From Sandaracinus sp964481145 (GTDB taxonomy: Bacteria > Myxococcota_A > Polyangia > Polyangiales > Sandaracinaceae), in contig CAYZTA010000002.1 of the NCBI GenBank assembly GCA_964481145.1, positions 124,001 to 188,000 on the forward strand: a stretch of DNA of 64,000 nt, read 5' to 3'. This document shows positions 15,555 to 23,882 of this stretch, piece after piece. Below the pieces are notes generated by a model, which saw only the letters and a program-made list of their open reading frames with translations, was not told the DNA's origin and ran no database searches. Numbering within the stretch: position 1 is the first letter of the stretch; each line of letters starts with the position of its first letter. Made by a program: the position numbers and the translations under genes.

Positions 15555-18365
15555 TCAGCTTGCACGTGAGGCAAGCTGACGAAGCACGAACTGCAGAATG
15601 CCGCCGTGCCTCAGATAATCGACCTCGGCCGGCGTATCGATGCGCGCCTTGACGTCGAAGGTCTTCGTGCCATTGGGCCCCGTCGCACGAACGCTCAGCA
15701 TCTTGCCCGGCTTGATGCCGCTCTCGATGCCGGTGATCTCGAAGATCTCCTGGCCCGAAAGGCCGAGTGAGCTCGCGCTCGCGCCGCCCACGAACTCCAT
15801 CGGAATCACGCCCATGCCGATCAAATTCGAGCGATGGATGCGCTCGAAGCTCTCGGCGATGACGGCCTTGACGCCCAACAGATACGTGCCCTTCGCCGCC
15901 CAGTCGCGCGACGACCCAGAGCCGTACTCTTTGCCCGCGAGCACCACGAGTGGAGTCTTGCTCGCGAGGTACTTCTCGCTCGCTTCGTAGATCGACATGA
16001 CGGGCCCATCCCACGCCCCAGCGCTCGCGAAATACTTCGTGACGCCGCCTTCGGTCCCAGGCGCGATCATGTTGCGCAAACGAATGTTGGCGAAGGTGCC
16101 GCGCACCATCACTTCGTGATTGCCGCGACGCGATCCGTACGAGTTGAAGTCTCGCGGCGAAACACCGTGATCCTTCAGGTATTGACCCGCAGGCGAATCA
16201 GCCTTGATGTTGCCCGCAGGCGAGATGTGATCGGTCGTCACCGAGTCCCCGAGCATCGCCAGACAGCGCGCCCCCTTGATATCCAAAGGCGGCGGCGGCA
16301 CGTCCTTGCTCATGCCCTCGAAGAACGGAGCCTTGCGGATGTAGGTCGACGAGTCTTCCCACACGAAGGTCGCGCCCGTCGGCGCTTCGGTCTTCTGCCA
16401 CTGCTCGGGCCCCCGGAAGACATCGGCGTAACGCGACGCGAACTGCTCGCGCGTCACGTTCGCGGCCACCGTCTGGGCGACCTCCTCGGAGGTCGGCCAA
16501 ATATCCTTCAAATAGACGGGTTTGCCGTCTTTGTCGGCGCCGATCGCTTCATTCTGCAGATCGAAATCGACCGTGCCCGCGAGCGCATATGCGACCACGA
16601 GCGGAGGGGACGCGAGATAGTTCGCCTTCACATCGGGCGAGATGCGACCTTCGAAGTTGCGGTTGCCCGAGAGCACCGAGACCGCCACGAGATCGCCCTT
16701 CTTGATCGCCTGGCTCACCGGCTCTTCGAGCGGCCCCGAGTTGCCGATGCACGTGGTGCAACCGTACCCCACGACGTGGAAGTTGAGCTGCTCGAGATAC
16801 GCCAAAAGCCCTGATTTCTTGAGATATTCCGTGACGACTTGCGAGCCTGGCGCGAGCGAGGTCTTCACCCAAGGCTTCACCTTGAGCCCGCGCTCCACCG
16901 CCTTCTTCGCGACGAGGCCCGCCGCGATGAGCACGCTCGGGTTCGAGGTATTGGTGCAGCTCGTGATCGCGGCGATCACCACATCGCCGTGTCCGACCTC
17001 GAACGTGCCTGCGCGCTCGAGCGCGACCGGGACCCGCTTGCTGATGGTGCTGTGAATCTCTCGATCGCCGATGCAACCGGGGCCTTCACATGGCGCCCCC
17101 CCTTCACCGAGCCAGCGATCGAGGCTTTTCTTGTCGCCCTTCAGATCGCCATCGAGGAAGCCCACCAGCGATCGCCGCCAGGTGCGCTTCATCTCGGAGA
17201 GCGCGACGCGATCCTGGGGGCGCTTGGGGCCCGCGAGTGAAGGGACGACATCGCCGAGGTCGAGCGAGAGCGTATCGGTGAAACGGAGCGGCTTCGTTTC
17301 TTTCGTGCGAAAGAGCCCTTGCTCCTTGCAGTAACGCTCGACGAGCGTGACTTGCTCTTCGCTGCGGCTGGTCAGCCGCATGTACTCGAGCGTCTTTTCA
17401 TCGACAGGGAAGAAGCCCACGGTGGCGCCGTATTCGGGCGCCATGTTCGCGATGGTCGCGCGATCGGCGAGCGAGAGCGTCGCCACACCTTCGCCGAAGA
17501 ACTCGACGAATTTCCCGACGACGCCCTTTTTGCGGAGCATCTGGGTGACGGTGAGCACCAGATCCGTCGCGGTCACGCCCGGCTTGAGCTTGCCCTCGAG
17601 CTCGAAGCCGATGACCTCGGGGATGAGCATGGCCACAGGCTGTCCGAGCATCGCCGCTTCGGCTTCGATGCCGCCCACGCCCCACCCCACGACACCCAGA
17701 CCATTGACCATCGTCGTATGCGAATCAGTGCCGACGAGCGTGTCGGGATACGCGATCTTCTTGCCGTCCTCTTCACGGACGAACACGACCTTCGCGAGAT
17801 ACTCGATATTGACTTGATGCACGATGCCGGTGCCGGGCGGCACCACGCGAAAACCGTCGAAGGCGCCCTGCCCCCACTTGAGGAAGCGATAGCGCTCGCC
17901 GTTGCGCTCGAACTCGAGCTTCACATTTTCATCGAACGCACGGAGCGTCCCGAACGAATCCACTTGCACCGAGTGATCGATCACGAGGTCGACGGGCTGA
18001 AGCGGATTGATGCGCGTCGGATCTCCGCCCATTTTCGCGAAGCCCTCACGCATGGACGCGAGGTCGACGACGCAAGGGACGCCTGTGAAATCCTGCAAGA
18101 GCACGCGGGCCGGCGTGTACGAAATCTCGGTTTCGCCTACCTTTTTCGGATCATATTTCGCGACCGCCTCGATATGCGCGCGCGTGACGTTCTTGCCGTC
18201 CTCGTGGCGCAGAAGGTTCTCGAGCAGCACTTTGATCGAAAACGGAAGCGTCTCGATGTCGCCGATGCCCTTGAGGGCGTCGAGCCGAAACATTTCGTAG
18301 GAATTTGCGCCAACCTGAACGGTCGCGCGGCTCTTATATGAATCGGGATGCGTCGTGGTCGCCAT
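15555..18365 (-). CDS. acnA: aconitate hydratase A
   Basis: Aconitase A interconverts citrate and isocitrate in the TCA cycle, using a [4Fe-4S] cluster. The 936-residue length fits the AcnA/IRP1 class. Cluster Cys appear in TSCTNTSNP (~450) and CTTCIGNSGPL (~515). Other family blocks are DSHTTMVNGLGVVGWGVGG, PDTLVGTDSHT, LGDSVTTDHISPAG at the start of the swivel domain, and GKEYGSGSSRDWAAKG (substrate-binding Arg and Ser). ATG 18365 was chosen because the next in-frame start upstream adds only an unconserved MVRRPP. Twenty-four bp separate it from the first ArsA-like gene, so read-through into that pair is likely. Confidence 0.96.
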   Translation of the reverse strand: MATTTHPDSYKSRATVQVGANSYEMFRLDALKGIGDIETLPFSIKVLLENLLRHEDGKNVTRAHIEAVAKYDPKKVGETEISYTPARVLLQDFTGVPCVVDLASMREGFAKMGGDPTRINPLQPVDLVIDHSVQVDSFGTLRAFDENVKLEFERNGERYRFLKWGQGAFDGFRVVPPGTGIVHQVNIEYLAKVVFVREEDGKKIAYPDTLVGTDSHTTMVNGLGVVGWGVGGIEAEAAMLGQPVAMLIPEVIGFELEGKLKPGVTATDLVLTVTQMLRKKGVVGKFVEFFGEGVATLSLADRATIANMAPEYGATVGFFPVDEKTLEYMRLTSRSEEQVTLVERYCKEQGLFRTKETKPLRFTDTLSLDLGDVVPSLAGPKRPQDRVALSEMKRTWRRSLVGFLDGDLKGDKKSLDRWLGEGGAPCEGPGCIGDREIHSTISKRVPVALERAGTFEVGHGDVVIAAITSCTNTSNPSVLIAAGLVAKKAVERGLKVKPWVKTSLAPGSQVVTEYLKKSGLLAYLEQLNFHVVGYGCTTCIGNSGPLEEPVSQAIKKGDLVAVSVLSGNRNFEGRISPDVKANYLASPPLVVAYALAGTVDFDLQNEAIGADKDGKPVYLKDIWPTSEEVAQTVAANVTREQFASRYADVFRGPEQWQKTEAPTGATFVWEDSSTYIRKAPFFEGMSKDVPPPPLDIKGARCLAMLGDSVTTDHISPAGNIKADSPAGQYLKDHGVSPRDFNSYGSRRGNHEVMVRGTFANIRLRNMIAPGTEGGVTKYFASAGAWDGPVMSIYEASEKYLASKTPLVVLAGKEYGSGSSRDWAAKGTYLLGVKAVIAESFERIHRSNLIGMGVIPMEFVGGASASSLGLSGQEIFEITGIESGIKPGKMLSVRATGPNGTKTFDVKARIDTPAEVDYLRHGGILQFVLRQLASRAS

Positions 18366-18432
18366 AGGCGGCCTACGTACCACGAAGCAGAGCGGATGGC
18401 ATCGTCTGAAGCCGGAGCTGGGCTGCGATCTC

Positions 18433-18885
18433 TCAACGCTTCACGTTCTTCTCGTAGTGAGCGATCCACTCCGTGGGGGTCATTTTTGTCGCCAGCTCCC
18501 CGATCAATTCGTAAGGGATGAGATCGACCTTCTTCAGGCGCACGCAGCCCTTCCCCATATCCAGCTTCGTATCGCTCACCTTCTTCCACTCGGCGCGCAG
18601 CCAGTCGAGGAGCGCTCCTTCGTAGAGGCCCATATGGTAGAGCGAGATATAGTTCTTCTGTGAAGCCAAGCTCATGAACGGCAACGGCTGCTTGGGGTCA
18701 CTATGATAACCGGCGGGATACAGCACGTGCGGCACCACGTAGCCGATCATTCCGTATGTCATCGTGTCGACGAACCCCTTGGGCAGGTTCTCCTTGATGG
18801 TGTGATGTAGCTTGGTGACAGGTACCTTCCGTTCGGGGTCGAGTGACGCGAGATATTCGGCAGGTGTCGCCGCCTTCGATTGCAT
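18433..18885 (-). CDS. DUF1801 (YdhG-like) protein
   Basis: A 150-residue soluble protein with the DUF1801 pattern: N-terminal EYLASLDPERK then LHHTIKENLPKGFVDTMTYGMIGYVVP, a central PLPFMSLASQKNYISLYHMG strand pair, and C-terminal GKGCVRLKKVDLIPYELIGELA. Proteins of this fold resemble bacterial frataxin-like or SufE/YdhG folds, but no activity is established to my knowledge. It starts at ATG 18885 and lies upstream of acnA on the same strand with a 67-bp gap, so it may have its own promoter within the repeat-containing region upstream. Confidence 0.85.
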   Translation of the reverse strand: MQSKAATPAEYLASLDPERKVPVTKLHHTIKENLPKGFVDTMTYGMIGYVVPHVLYPAGYHSDPKQPLPFMSLASQKNYISLYHMGLYEGALLDWLRAEWKKVSDTKLDMGKGCVRLKKVDLIPYELIGELATKMTPTEWIAHYEKNVKR

Positions 18886-19059
18886 GAGGCGCTCCTCGTG
18901 AGAGGCGCAGTCTGCATCAGCGCGCGGCTTCGCTCCAAGCCCCCTTGGTCCTGATCGCTCCCGACTCGGGTGTCACGAGCGTCTGTGTGCGGCAGCAGTC
19001 AGGCTTGGAATGACACTCGAGGTGGTGGGGACTTCGGCACACGCATAGGATGGCTTCGC

Positions 19060-19290
19060 GCCTGTGATGACTTCGAGCGCACCTGCGGTGGCTCCACACG
19101 CGCATGCAACGGCTCTGCGCACATCTACAATGGCTTCACCCACGCATGTAATGGCTTCACCCACGCCTGCGATGGCTTCACCCACGCCTGCAATGGCTCC
19201 GCGCACGCCTGCAATGGCTCCGCGCACGCCTGCGATGGCTCCGCGCACGCCTGCGATGGCTCCTCGCACGCCTGCGATGGCTCGAAACAC
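19060..19290 (+). repeat. 21-bp tandem array, 11 units
   Basis: Eleven head-to-tail 21-bp units run from 19060 to 19290. The first three (19060-19122) are degenerate, and the last eight (19123-19290) are close copies ending in a CAC or CGC triplet; a further decayed unit lies at 19291-19311. Because 21 is a multiple of three and the units have no stop, several frames stay open. In one plus-strand frame (GTG 18970 to stop 19425) each unit reads A-C-[ND]-G-[SF]-[AT]-H, and even the decayed units keep C and G at the same places. A second plus frame gives M-A-P-R-T-P-A repeats. I cannot show that any is translated. The whole 472-bp gap 18886-19357 holds only this array and the hairpin at 19310. 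Confidence 0.85.
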
Positions 19291-19309
19291 GAGCGCAACG
19301 CACGAGCGC

Positions 19310-19348
19310 AAACATATCCGCGGCGATACGGTCGCTGCGGATATGTTT
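19310..19348 (-). terminator. strong inverted repeat, possible terminator
   Basis: Perfect 12-bp arms (AAACATATCCGC at 19310-19321 and its complement at 19337-19348) enclose a 15-base loop whose flanks can extend the stem with one G-T pair. It lies 9 bp beyond the stop of the minus-strand gene 19358-20083 and right next to the end of the 21-bp array. The arms end in an A/T run but no long U-tract follows, so it could be a terminator, an RNA-end stabiliser or a protein-binding palindrome. Confidence 0.5.
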
Positions 19349-19357
19349 TCTCCGCGC

Positions 19358-20083
19358 TCAGCCCTGGGTCGGGCCTTCCAGTGGCTTCTTCGGAGAACGG
19401 CCGCTCTTGCGGTACAGAATCTTGAGGTTGTACTTCGCCGCCAGCTCGGGCGTCGCCGCGTGGAGCTCTTGCCCAGCGTCGTGGATCACTTTGATGCCGA
19501 GATAGAGCAGCCCTTTGGCCGCATAGAAATCCTTTATTTTGGTTGGCATATTGGCGAACAGCGCTTGTTCCTGCGAGGTATCGACCGAGCCAAGCTCGGA
19601 GTGGAGCCGGCGACCCTCCTCCATCAGCGCCCTCGCTCCCTCGCCCAGGAGCGCGACGTGCGTCTCCATCAGTCCGAGCGCTGTGTTCATGCTCGTAAGC
19701 ACATTGGGCACGCTGCTGGCGCGACCGATCATCGCGAGCGACTCCGGCACCCCCGTCTGCCCCTGTCGTCGTACTCGCGCCGCGCGCTTGGCGACCTTGC
19801 GCCGCCACACCTTCGCCTCCCGCAGCTTCGCGTTCTGATCGCTGGTGAGGCTCTTCGATTCGGTGGCGAGCAGATCCTTGTCCCGCATCGCCTCTTCGAC
19901 CTGTGCACGTGCCGCTGCGACACTCTCGATCAGCTGCGGATCTTCGACAGTCGCCTCGATTCCGCCCTCCTCCGCCGCTGCGATGCCGAGCGTGTAGCCG
20001 GCCTGCTGAACGAGATATGCGGCGCGAAAACGGGCGCCAAGACGAATGAGCTCTTCACGATTCGCTGTGGTGATCACGACCAT
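19358..20083 (-). CDS. helical hypothetical protein
   Basis: A 241-residue, mostly helical soluble protein of unknown family. The N-terminal half has charged helices (REELIRLGARFRAAYLVQQ, EDPQLIESVAAARAQVEEAM, KLREAKVWRRKVAKRAARV). The second half has NMPTKIKDFYAAKGLLYLGIKVIHDAGQELH and a basic tail. No signal peptide, motif or repeat is recognised. At the 5' end GGGGAGGA directly abuts ATG 20083, so the true start may be GTG 20077, six bases after that ribosome site. It is followed by a strong inverted repeat and lies 87 bp downstream of the cyclopropane-synthase-like gene. Confidence 0.65.
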   Translation of the reverse strand: MVVITTANREELIRLGARFRAAYLVQQAGYTLGIAAAEEGGIEATVEDPQLIESVAAARAQVEEAMRDKDLLATESKSLTSDQNAKLREAKVWRRKVAKRAARVRRQGQTGVPESLAMIGRASSVPNVLTSMNTALGLMETHVALLGEGARALMEEGRRLHSELGSVDTSQEQALFANMPTKIKDFYAAKGLLYLGIKVIHDAGQELHAATPELAAKYNLKILYRKSGRSPKKPLEGPTQG

Positions 20084-20170
20084 TCCTCCCCAGAAGTAAA
20101 ACGACGAACGAGACGGAACTGAATCGCAGATCCGTCGCTCCATGAGCAGTTGTTCGTTGCGATCGGCTCT

Positions 20171-21031
20171 TTAGAGATCGCAGCGGCGGAGCTTCATCTG
20201 CACGTCGCTCGACCAATGCGCTGCGAAGGCGCGGACGCAGGTGTCGAGATAGCGCTCGTAGTCGACATACACCTGATCGCCCCACTGCGCGCGGATCTTG
20301 GACTCGTTCATGCGCAAGCGGCGAAGCCATTCGCCGGTGGTCTTGCCGTAGCTCTCGCGTTGCGTGCGCATCTCGACGCACTCCCAATAGGGGCGGATCG
20401 CCATGATCATCTCTTCGAGGCGCGGATTGAGGCCGCCCGGGAAGATGACGTCGGCCGTGAACTTCAGGTCTTCGAGATCTTTTTTGGTGCGCGGCACGCG
20501 ATCACGAAGGATGGCTTGGAAGCCGAACCACGCGCCGGGCTTGGCGAGCTCCCAACAGCGCTTGAAGTAGTTGCGATAGAGCTCGACCGCCATGCCCTGG
20601 TTCGCCTGCTCGGGCGAGACGACGTGATCGACCATCTCGATCGATTGGAGCGCGTCGTATTTCTCAGTGGGATCGAACTTCCAGAAGTCTTGCAGCATCA
20701 CCTTGTAACTGCCCGGCAGGTGCATCTTGGTGTTCGCCCATTCGGCCTGGGCCGTCGAGAGCGTGATGCCGTGCGCCACTTTGGTGTTGCGCGTCGAATG
20801 GTAGAGGAGGTTCGAGCCCCAGCCGCAGCCGATGTCGAGCACGAGCTTGTCAGGCGTCATCTCGGCGAAGTCGTAAAGGATGCGCGCCTTCTGGATCTGC
20901 GCCTCTTCGAGCGATTCCTTCCCGGTCAGGAAACTCGCCGACGTGTAATGCATGTTCTCGTCGAGCCAGAGTTGGAAGAACTCGTTGGAAACGCTGTAGG
21001 AGAGATCGATCTCGGATTGGGTACTCGTCAT
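20171..21031 (-). CDS. cyclopropane-fatty-acyl-phospholipid synthase-like methyltransferase
   Basis: A 286-residue SAM-dependent methyltransferase of the CFA/mycolic-acid cyclopropane synthase family. It shows the family opening SYSVSNEFFQLWLDENMHY, the SAM site VLDIGCGWGSNLLY at ~64, the HGITLSTAQAEWA block, and SIEMVDHV with the catalytic-region Glu (E in the E-x-V/I motif). The C-terminal part contains YFKRCWELAKPGAWFGFQAI and PGGLNPRLEEM. It lacks the long N-terminal region of E. coli Cfa, as mycobacterial-type enzymes do. It may modify unsaturated phospholipid acyl chains, but other methyl acceptors are possible. Confidence 0.85.
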   Translation of the reverse strand: MTSTQSEIDLSYSVSNEFFQLWLDENMHYTSASFLTGKESLEEAQIQKARILYDFAEMTPDKLVLDIGCGWGSNLLYHSTRNTKVAHGITLSTAQAEWANTKMHLPGSYKVMLQDFWKFDPTEKYDALQSIEMVDHVVSPEQANQGMAVELYRNYFKRCWELAKPGAWFGFQAILRDRVPRTKKDLEDLKFTADVIFPGGLNPRLEEMIMAIRPYWECVEMRTQRESYGKTTGEWLRRLRMNESKIRAQWGDQVYVDYERYLDTCVRAFAAHWSSDVQMKLRRCDL

Positions 21032-21099
21032 GACAGGCGCGTATTTATTACGGTCAGGTCGATTGTTCCAGTCGAAGAGCGTGCGAGCTCTCTCGGCTG

Positions 21100-21128
21100 T
21101 TGAATCTCGGATGCCACCGTGCTAGCAA
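21100..21128 (+). promoter_or_regulatory. possible sigma70-type promoter of tRNA-Cys
   Basis: TTGAAT at 21100-21105, a 17-bp spacer and TAGCAA at 21123-21128 give a weak match to the -35/-10 pattern, with a start expected about 7 bp before the mature tRNA. The -10 is poor, so this is only a plausible call. Confidence 0.35.
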
Positions 21129-21141
21129 TCGCCCTCTATAC

Positions 21142-21212
21142 GGTGCCGTAGCCAAGAGGTTAGGCAAAGGTTTGCAAAACCTTCATACACCGGTTCGAAT
21201 CCGGTCGGCACC
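21142..21212 (+). tRNA. tRNA-Cys (GCA)
   Basis: A complete cloverleaf can be drawn. The acceptor stem GGTGCCG pairs with CGGCACC, the D-arm contains AGAGGTTAGGC, and the anticodon arm AAGGT-TTGCAAA-ACCTT has anticodon GCA. The T-arm is CCGGTTCGAATCCGG. Discriminator base T(U)73 is the main cysteine identity element. CCA is not encoded. The gene stands alone between the minus-strand methyltransferase and the Stig1-like lipoprotein. Confidence 0.95.
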
Positions 21213-21346
21213 TTCGAGAGACTAGGAAAAGTTCGAGAGCGCAAAACCGGCTGCCGGAAAAAAGATGCGATCCGCCGATGCGGACACAACCTCACTCCGA
21301 CCCGCTCACTCACCCCGTCGGAAGTGGCTCCGTTCTGGATTCGGAC

Positions 21347-21997
21347 TCAAACGCAAGTCCCAGCTTCACATCGCTGGGTGGCCATGCAGCGATTTCCGCA
21401 ATCGCCGCAGTGCTCGCGATCGCTCGAGGTATCGACGCAGTCGTAGTTCTCGAATCGGTCCCCACAGCAGCGATCCGCGGGCGTTCCTGCGCACTCGCGT
21501 CGGGTGTTGCCACACATACAGCGTCTCGCATCACAGCGATTCGCTCGCATCACATCGCATTCGTTGCCACACGCGCCGCAATCAAGCCGATCGCGCACCA
21601 GGTTCGCGCAGTGCGCCACGCGCTCTTCAGTCGCAGCGCAACACGTCGACTCCGCCGTTCCCACACATCCAAGCGGGAAACCACCGCACGAACATTGGGA
21701 CGCCTGACAAGCGTCCCCGCGTCCTCGAGCCACACAGTCGACTCCACACGCGCCGCAATTCCGAATGTCGCTGACGAGCTGGGTGCATGACGCGCCCGAT
21801 CCATCGTCACAGCACGATTCGCGTTCACCACACACGGGCTCGCACATGGGCCCCGCATCGAAGGACATGGAGGCGTCCGCTCCAGAATCACTTCCGCTGT
21901 CCATCGCCCCAGCGTCGTTCGCCCCCTCGACCGAGCTGCACGCGACGAGAAACATCACTGCGCTGATCGCAATTTGGACACGAAATGGAAGTCGCAT
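21347..21997 (-). CDS. Cys-rich Stig1-like lipoprotein
   Basis: A 216-residue secreted protein with a lipoprotein signal (SAVMFLVACSS), an Asp/Ser/Gly spacer, and about 27 Cys in the mature part. Three blocks read CGACGVDC, CGACGNEC and CGDCGNRC, each preceded by a run such as VRDRL or SDREH, with other pairs such as ESCCDD and RCCGDR. This resembles the Stig1-type Cys-rich motif found in multi-copy myxobacterial lipoproteins of unknown function. The start overlaps the truB stop by one base, so it is the last gene of the rimP-truB operon or has its own promoter within truB. The Cys probably form disulfides at the cell surface. Confidence 0.82.
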   Translation of the reverse strand: MRLPFRVQIAISAVMFLVACSSVEGANDAGAMDSGSDSGADASMSFDAGPMCEPVCGERESCCDDGSGASCTQLVSDIRNCGACGVDCVARGRGDACQASQCSCGGFPLGCVGTAESTCCAATEERVAHCANLVRDRLDCGACGNECDVMRANRCDARRCMCGNTRRECAGTPADRCCGDRFENYDCVDTSSDREHCGDCGNRCMATQRCEAGTCV

Positions 21998-22911
21998 CAG
22001 GAAACTCCAGAGGCAAAGCCGCGAATCACCCGCAATGAACCCTCACTCCATCGAACGATGGCGACGAGTTCGGGCCCTGGGCCGATCGCAAAGATGGGCT
22101 CGTGCTCGGCTGGCTCATCCCACCGAAGCGGACGCCCACACCGCAGCTCTCGCACGCCTGCCGAGTCGACTTCGATCTTCGACATCGATTCGATCGATGG
22201 CACCAAAGGACGCACCGCGGCGCGCACTTCGGCGCGCGCGGACTCATCCTCTCGAGCGCAACGGAGGACCTCTCCAGCAAGAGCGTCCTTCCCATCGAAC
22301 AGCCCACTTCGAGTGCGACGCAACGAGCGCAAATGCCCGCGCGTACCGAGCGCGAGCGCGAGATCACGCCCGAGGGAACGCACGTAAAAGCCCTTCCCAC
22401 AGCGCACCCGCAGGTCGATCTCACGCTCGCGAATCGCGAGCACATCGATGCGCTCGCAGCGCACCTCGCGCAGAGGAGCGCTCACCACTTCACCACGCCT
22501 CACCCGCTCGTGAAGCGGCACTCCCTCTTGCTTGATCGCGCTCACCGCGGGCGCGACTTGTCCATAGACACCCACGAAATCGCGGAGCGCGAGCTCGATC
22601 TTCGCGCGCTCGAGGGCAGGAACAAGCGCTTGTGCGATGACGCTTCCATCCGCATCGAGCGTGTCGGTCTCACTGCCGAGCGCGAGCGTCGTCTCGTACT
22701 CTTTGTCCTCCCCCATCAAGTACGACGTGAGCTTCGTTCCTTCGCCGATGCCGAGGACGAGCACTCCTGTCGCCATCGGGTCGAGCGTTCCAGCATGACC
22801 GACGGTCCGCGTTCCAAGCGCTCGCCGAGCCCATGCGACGACATCGTGAGAGGTCGGCCCCGAAGGCTTGTCGATGACAAGCACCCCACTCGTGGCAACG
22901 CCAGGGCTCAT
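21997..22911 (-). CDS. truB: tRNA pseudouridine-55 synthase
   Basis: TruB makes Psi55 in the T-loop of tRNAs. The 304-residue protein opens with the KPSGPTSHDVV block, has catalytic Asp in GHAGTLDPMATGVL at ~44, the EYETTLALGSETDTLDADG strand pair, and the late RVRCGKGFYVRSLGRDLA block. The C-terminal PUA-like part is shortened, as in many bacteria outside the Enterobacteria. It is the second-last gene of the rimP operon, and its ATG overlaps the preceding nrnA stop by four bases. Confidence 0.95.
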   Translation of the reverse strand: MSPGVATSGVLVIDKPSGPTSHDVVAWARRALGTRTVGHAGTLDPMATGVLVLGIGEGTKLTSYLMGEDKEYETTLALGSETDTLDADGSVIAQALVPALERAKIELALRDFVGVYGQVAPAVSAIKQEGVPLHERVRRGEVVSAPLREVRCERIDVLAIREREIDLRVRCGKGFYVRSLGRDLALALGTRGHLRSLRRTRSGLFDGKDALAGEVLRCAREDESARAEVRAAVRPLVPSIESMSKIEVDSAGVRELRCGRPLRWDEPAEHEPIFAIGPGPELVAIVRWSEGSLRVIRGFASGVS

Positions 22912-23882
22912 GGAACCAATTTGCGAAGCTCGCGGATCGATTCAGCGCGCAATCGCGCAGTGGCGCTCGCGAGGTCACCCGAGACCGAAGCCCCCGCCGC
23001 CGCGCGATGCCCACCGCCTCCAAGCGCAACCGCCACCTCGGCCACATCAGCGCGCCCCGCAGAACGCAAACTGATCTTGACGTCGCGACCCCCATTGGGA
23101 ACCCAGAGCAGCGCCGCGATTTCGACCCCATCGAGCATACGACAGTAGTTGACCATGCCTTCGATCATGTCGTCGGTCGCTCGGCTTCTCTTCATCATCG
23201 CGGCATCGACACAAACGATGGCGAGCTTTCCATCCTCATCGATCTGCATCCCGCGCAACACCTCGCCGAGAAGCGCCATCCGCTCGGGCGCCCACTTCTC
23301 GAAGAGGTTGGACGCCACATGCCAGGGATCGACACCACGCTCGAGCAGCTGTGCCGCCAGGCGATGCGTGGTCGCGTTGGTGCCGCTATATCGAAAGCCC
23401 CCCGTATCGGCCACGATCGCCGCGTAAATCGGCTGCGCCACGCGGGGCGGCACTTCTGAAAGACCGAGCGAGTGCATCAGGCGAAGCACGACCTCACCGG
23501 TCGCCACAGCATCGATCTCACGCACCACCAAATCACCGAACTCACCGTGCGCCGCGTGGTGGTCCACCACGACGAGGGGGCCCGTTCGTTCGCGCTTCGG
23601 CAATTGCGGCACGAGCTCACACGCCGCTGCGTCCATGACGAACGTTGCATCGAAACGTCCCTCCGGAAGCTCCGCACGGACATCCTCTCCACCCTCGAGG
23701 AAGCTCAGCATCGGCGGCACACCGCCGTCGCTATATACGATCGCGTCCTTCCCTATCGCCCGCAGAATCCCAGCGAAGCCGATCGCAGATCCCAGCGCAT
23801 CCGCGTCCGGGCGCACATGACAGGTCACGAGAAAACGTTGCCCCGCATGAATCAGGCGCGCTGCCTCCGCACGGCTCATCAC
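22908..23882 (-). CDS. nrnA: DHH/DHHA1 phosphoesterase, nanoRNase-like
   Basis: A 324-residue NrnA-type protein that degrades short oligoribonucleotides and in many bacteria also pAp. DHH motifs are in order: HVRPDADALGSAIG (I), FVMDAA (II), VVVDHHAAHG (III) and VADTGGFRYSGT (IV). The DHHA1 domain ends in ALGGGGHRAAAGASV. Position between rbfA and truB is the usual one for this gene. The starts overlap the neighbouring stops by four bases on both sides, giving tight translational coupling. The split of activity between nanoRNA and pAp cannot be read from sequence. Confidence 0.92.
   Translation of the reverse strand: MMSRAEAARLIHAGQRFLVTCHVRPDADALGSAIGFAGILRAIGKDAIVYSDGGVPPMLSFLEGGEDVRAELPEGRFDATFVMDAAACELVPQLPKRERTGPLVVVDHHAAHGEFGDLVVREIDAVATGEVVLRLMHSLGLSEVPPRVAQPIYAAIVADTGGFRYSGTNATTHRLAAQLLERGVDPWHVASNLFEKWAPERMALLGEVLRGMQIDEDGKLAIVCVDAAMMKRSRATDDMIEGMVNYCRMLDGVEIAALLWVPNGGRDVKISLRSAGRADVAEVAVALGGGGHRAAAGASVSGDLASATARLRAESIRELRKLVP

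Noticed and set aside
19060..19290. Tandem array considered as a CRISPR
   Set aside because: Units are contiguous with no unique spacers; the same holds for 51718-51846 and 49811-49900.
19064..20122. A plus-strand frame that reads M-A-P-R-T-P-A repeats and then runs through the helical hypothetical gene
   Set aside because: Most of its length is antisense to a better-supported gene, and the repeat units change this frame's residues more than the Cys/His frame's.
21247..21262. CCGG-CTG-CCGG followed by an A-run, considered as a terminator after the tRNA
   Set aside because: The stem is only 4 bp and the run is A, not T, on the plus strand; on the minus strand the stem is too weak.
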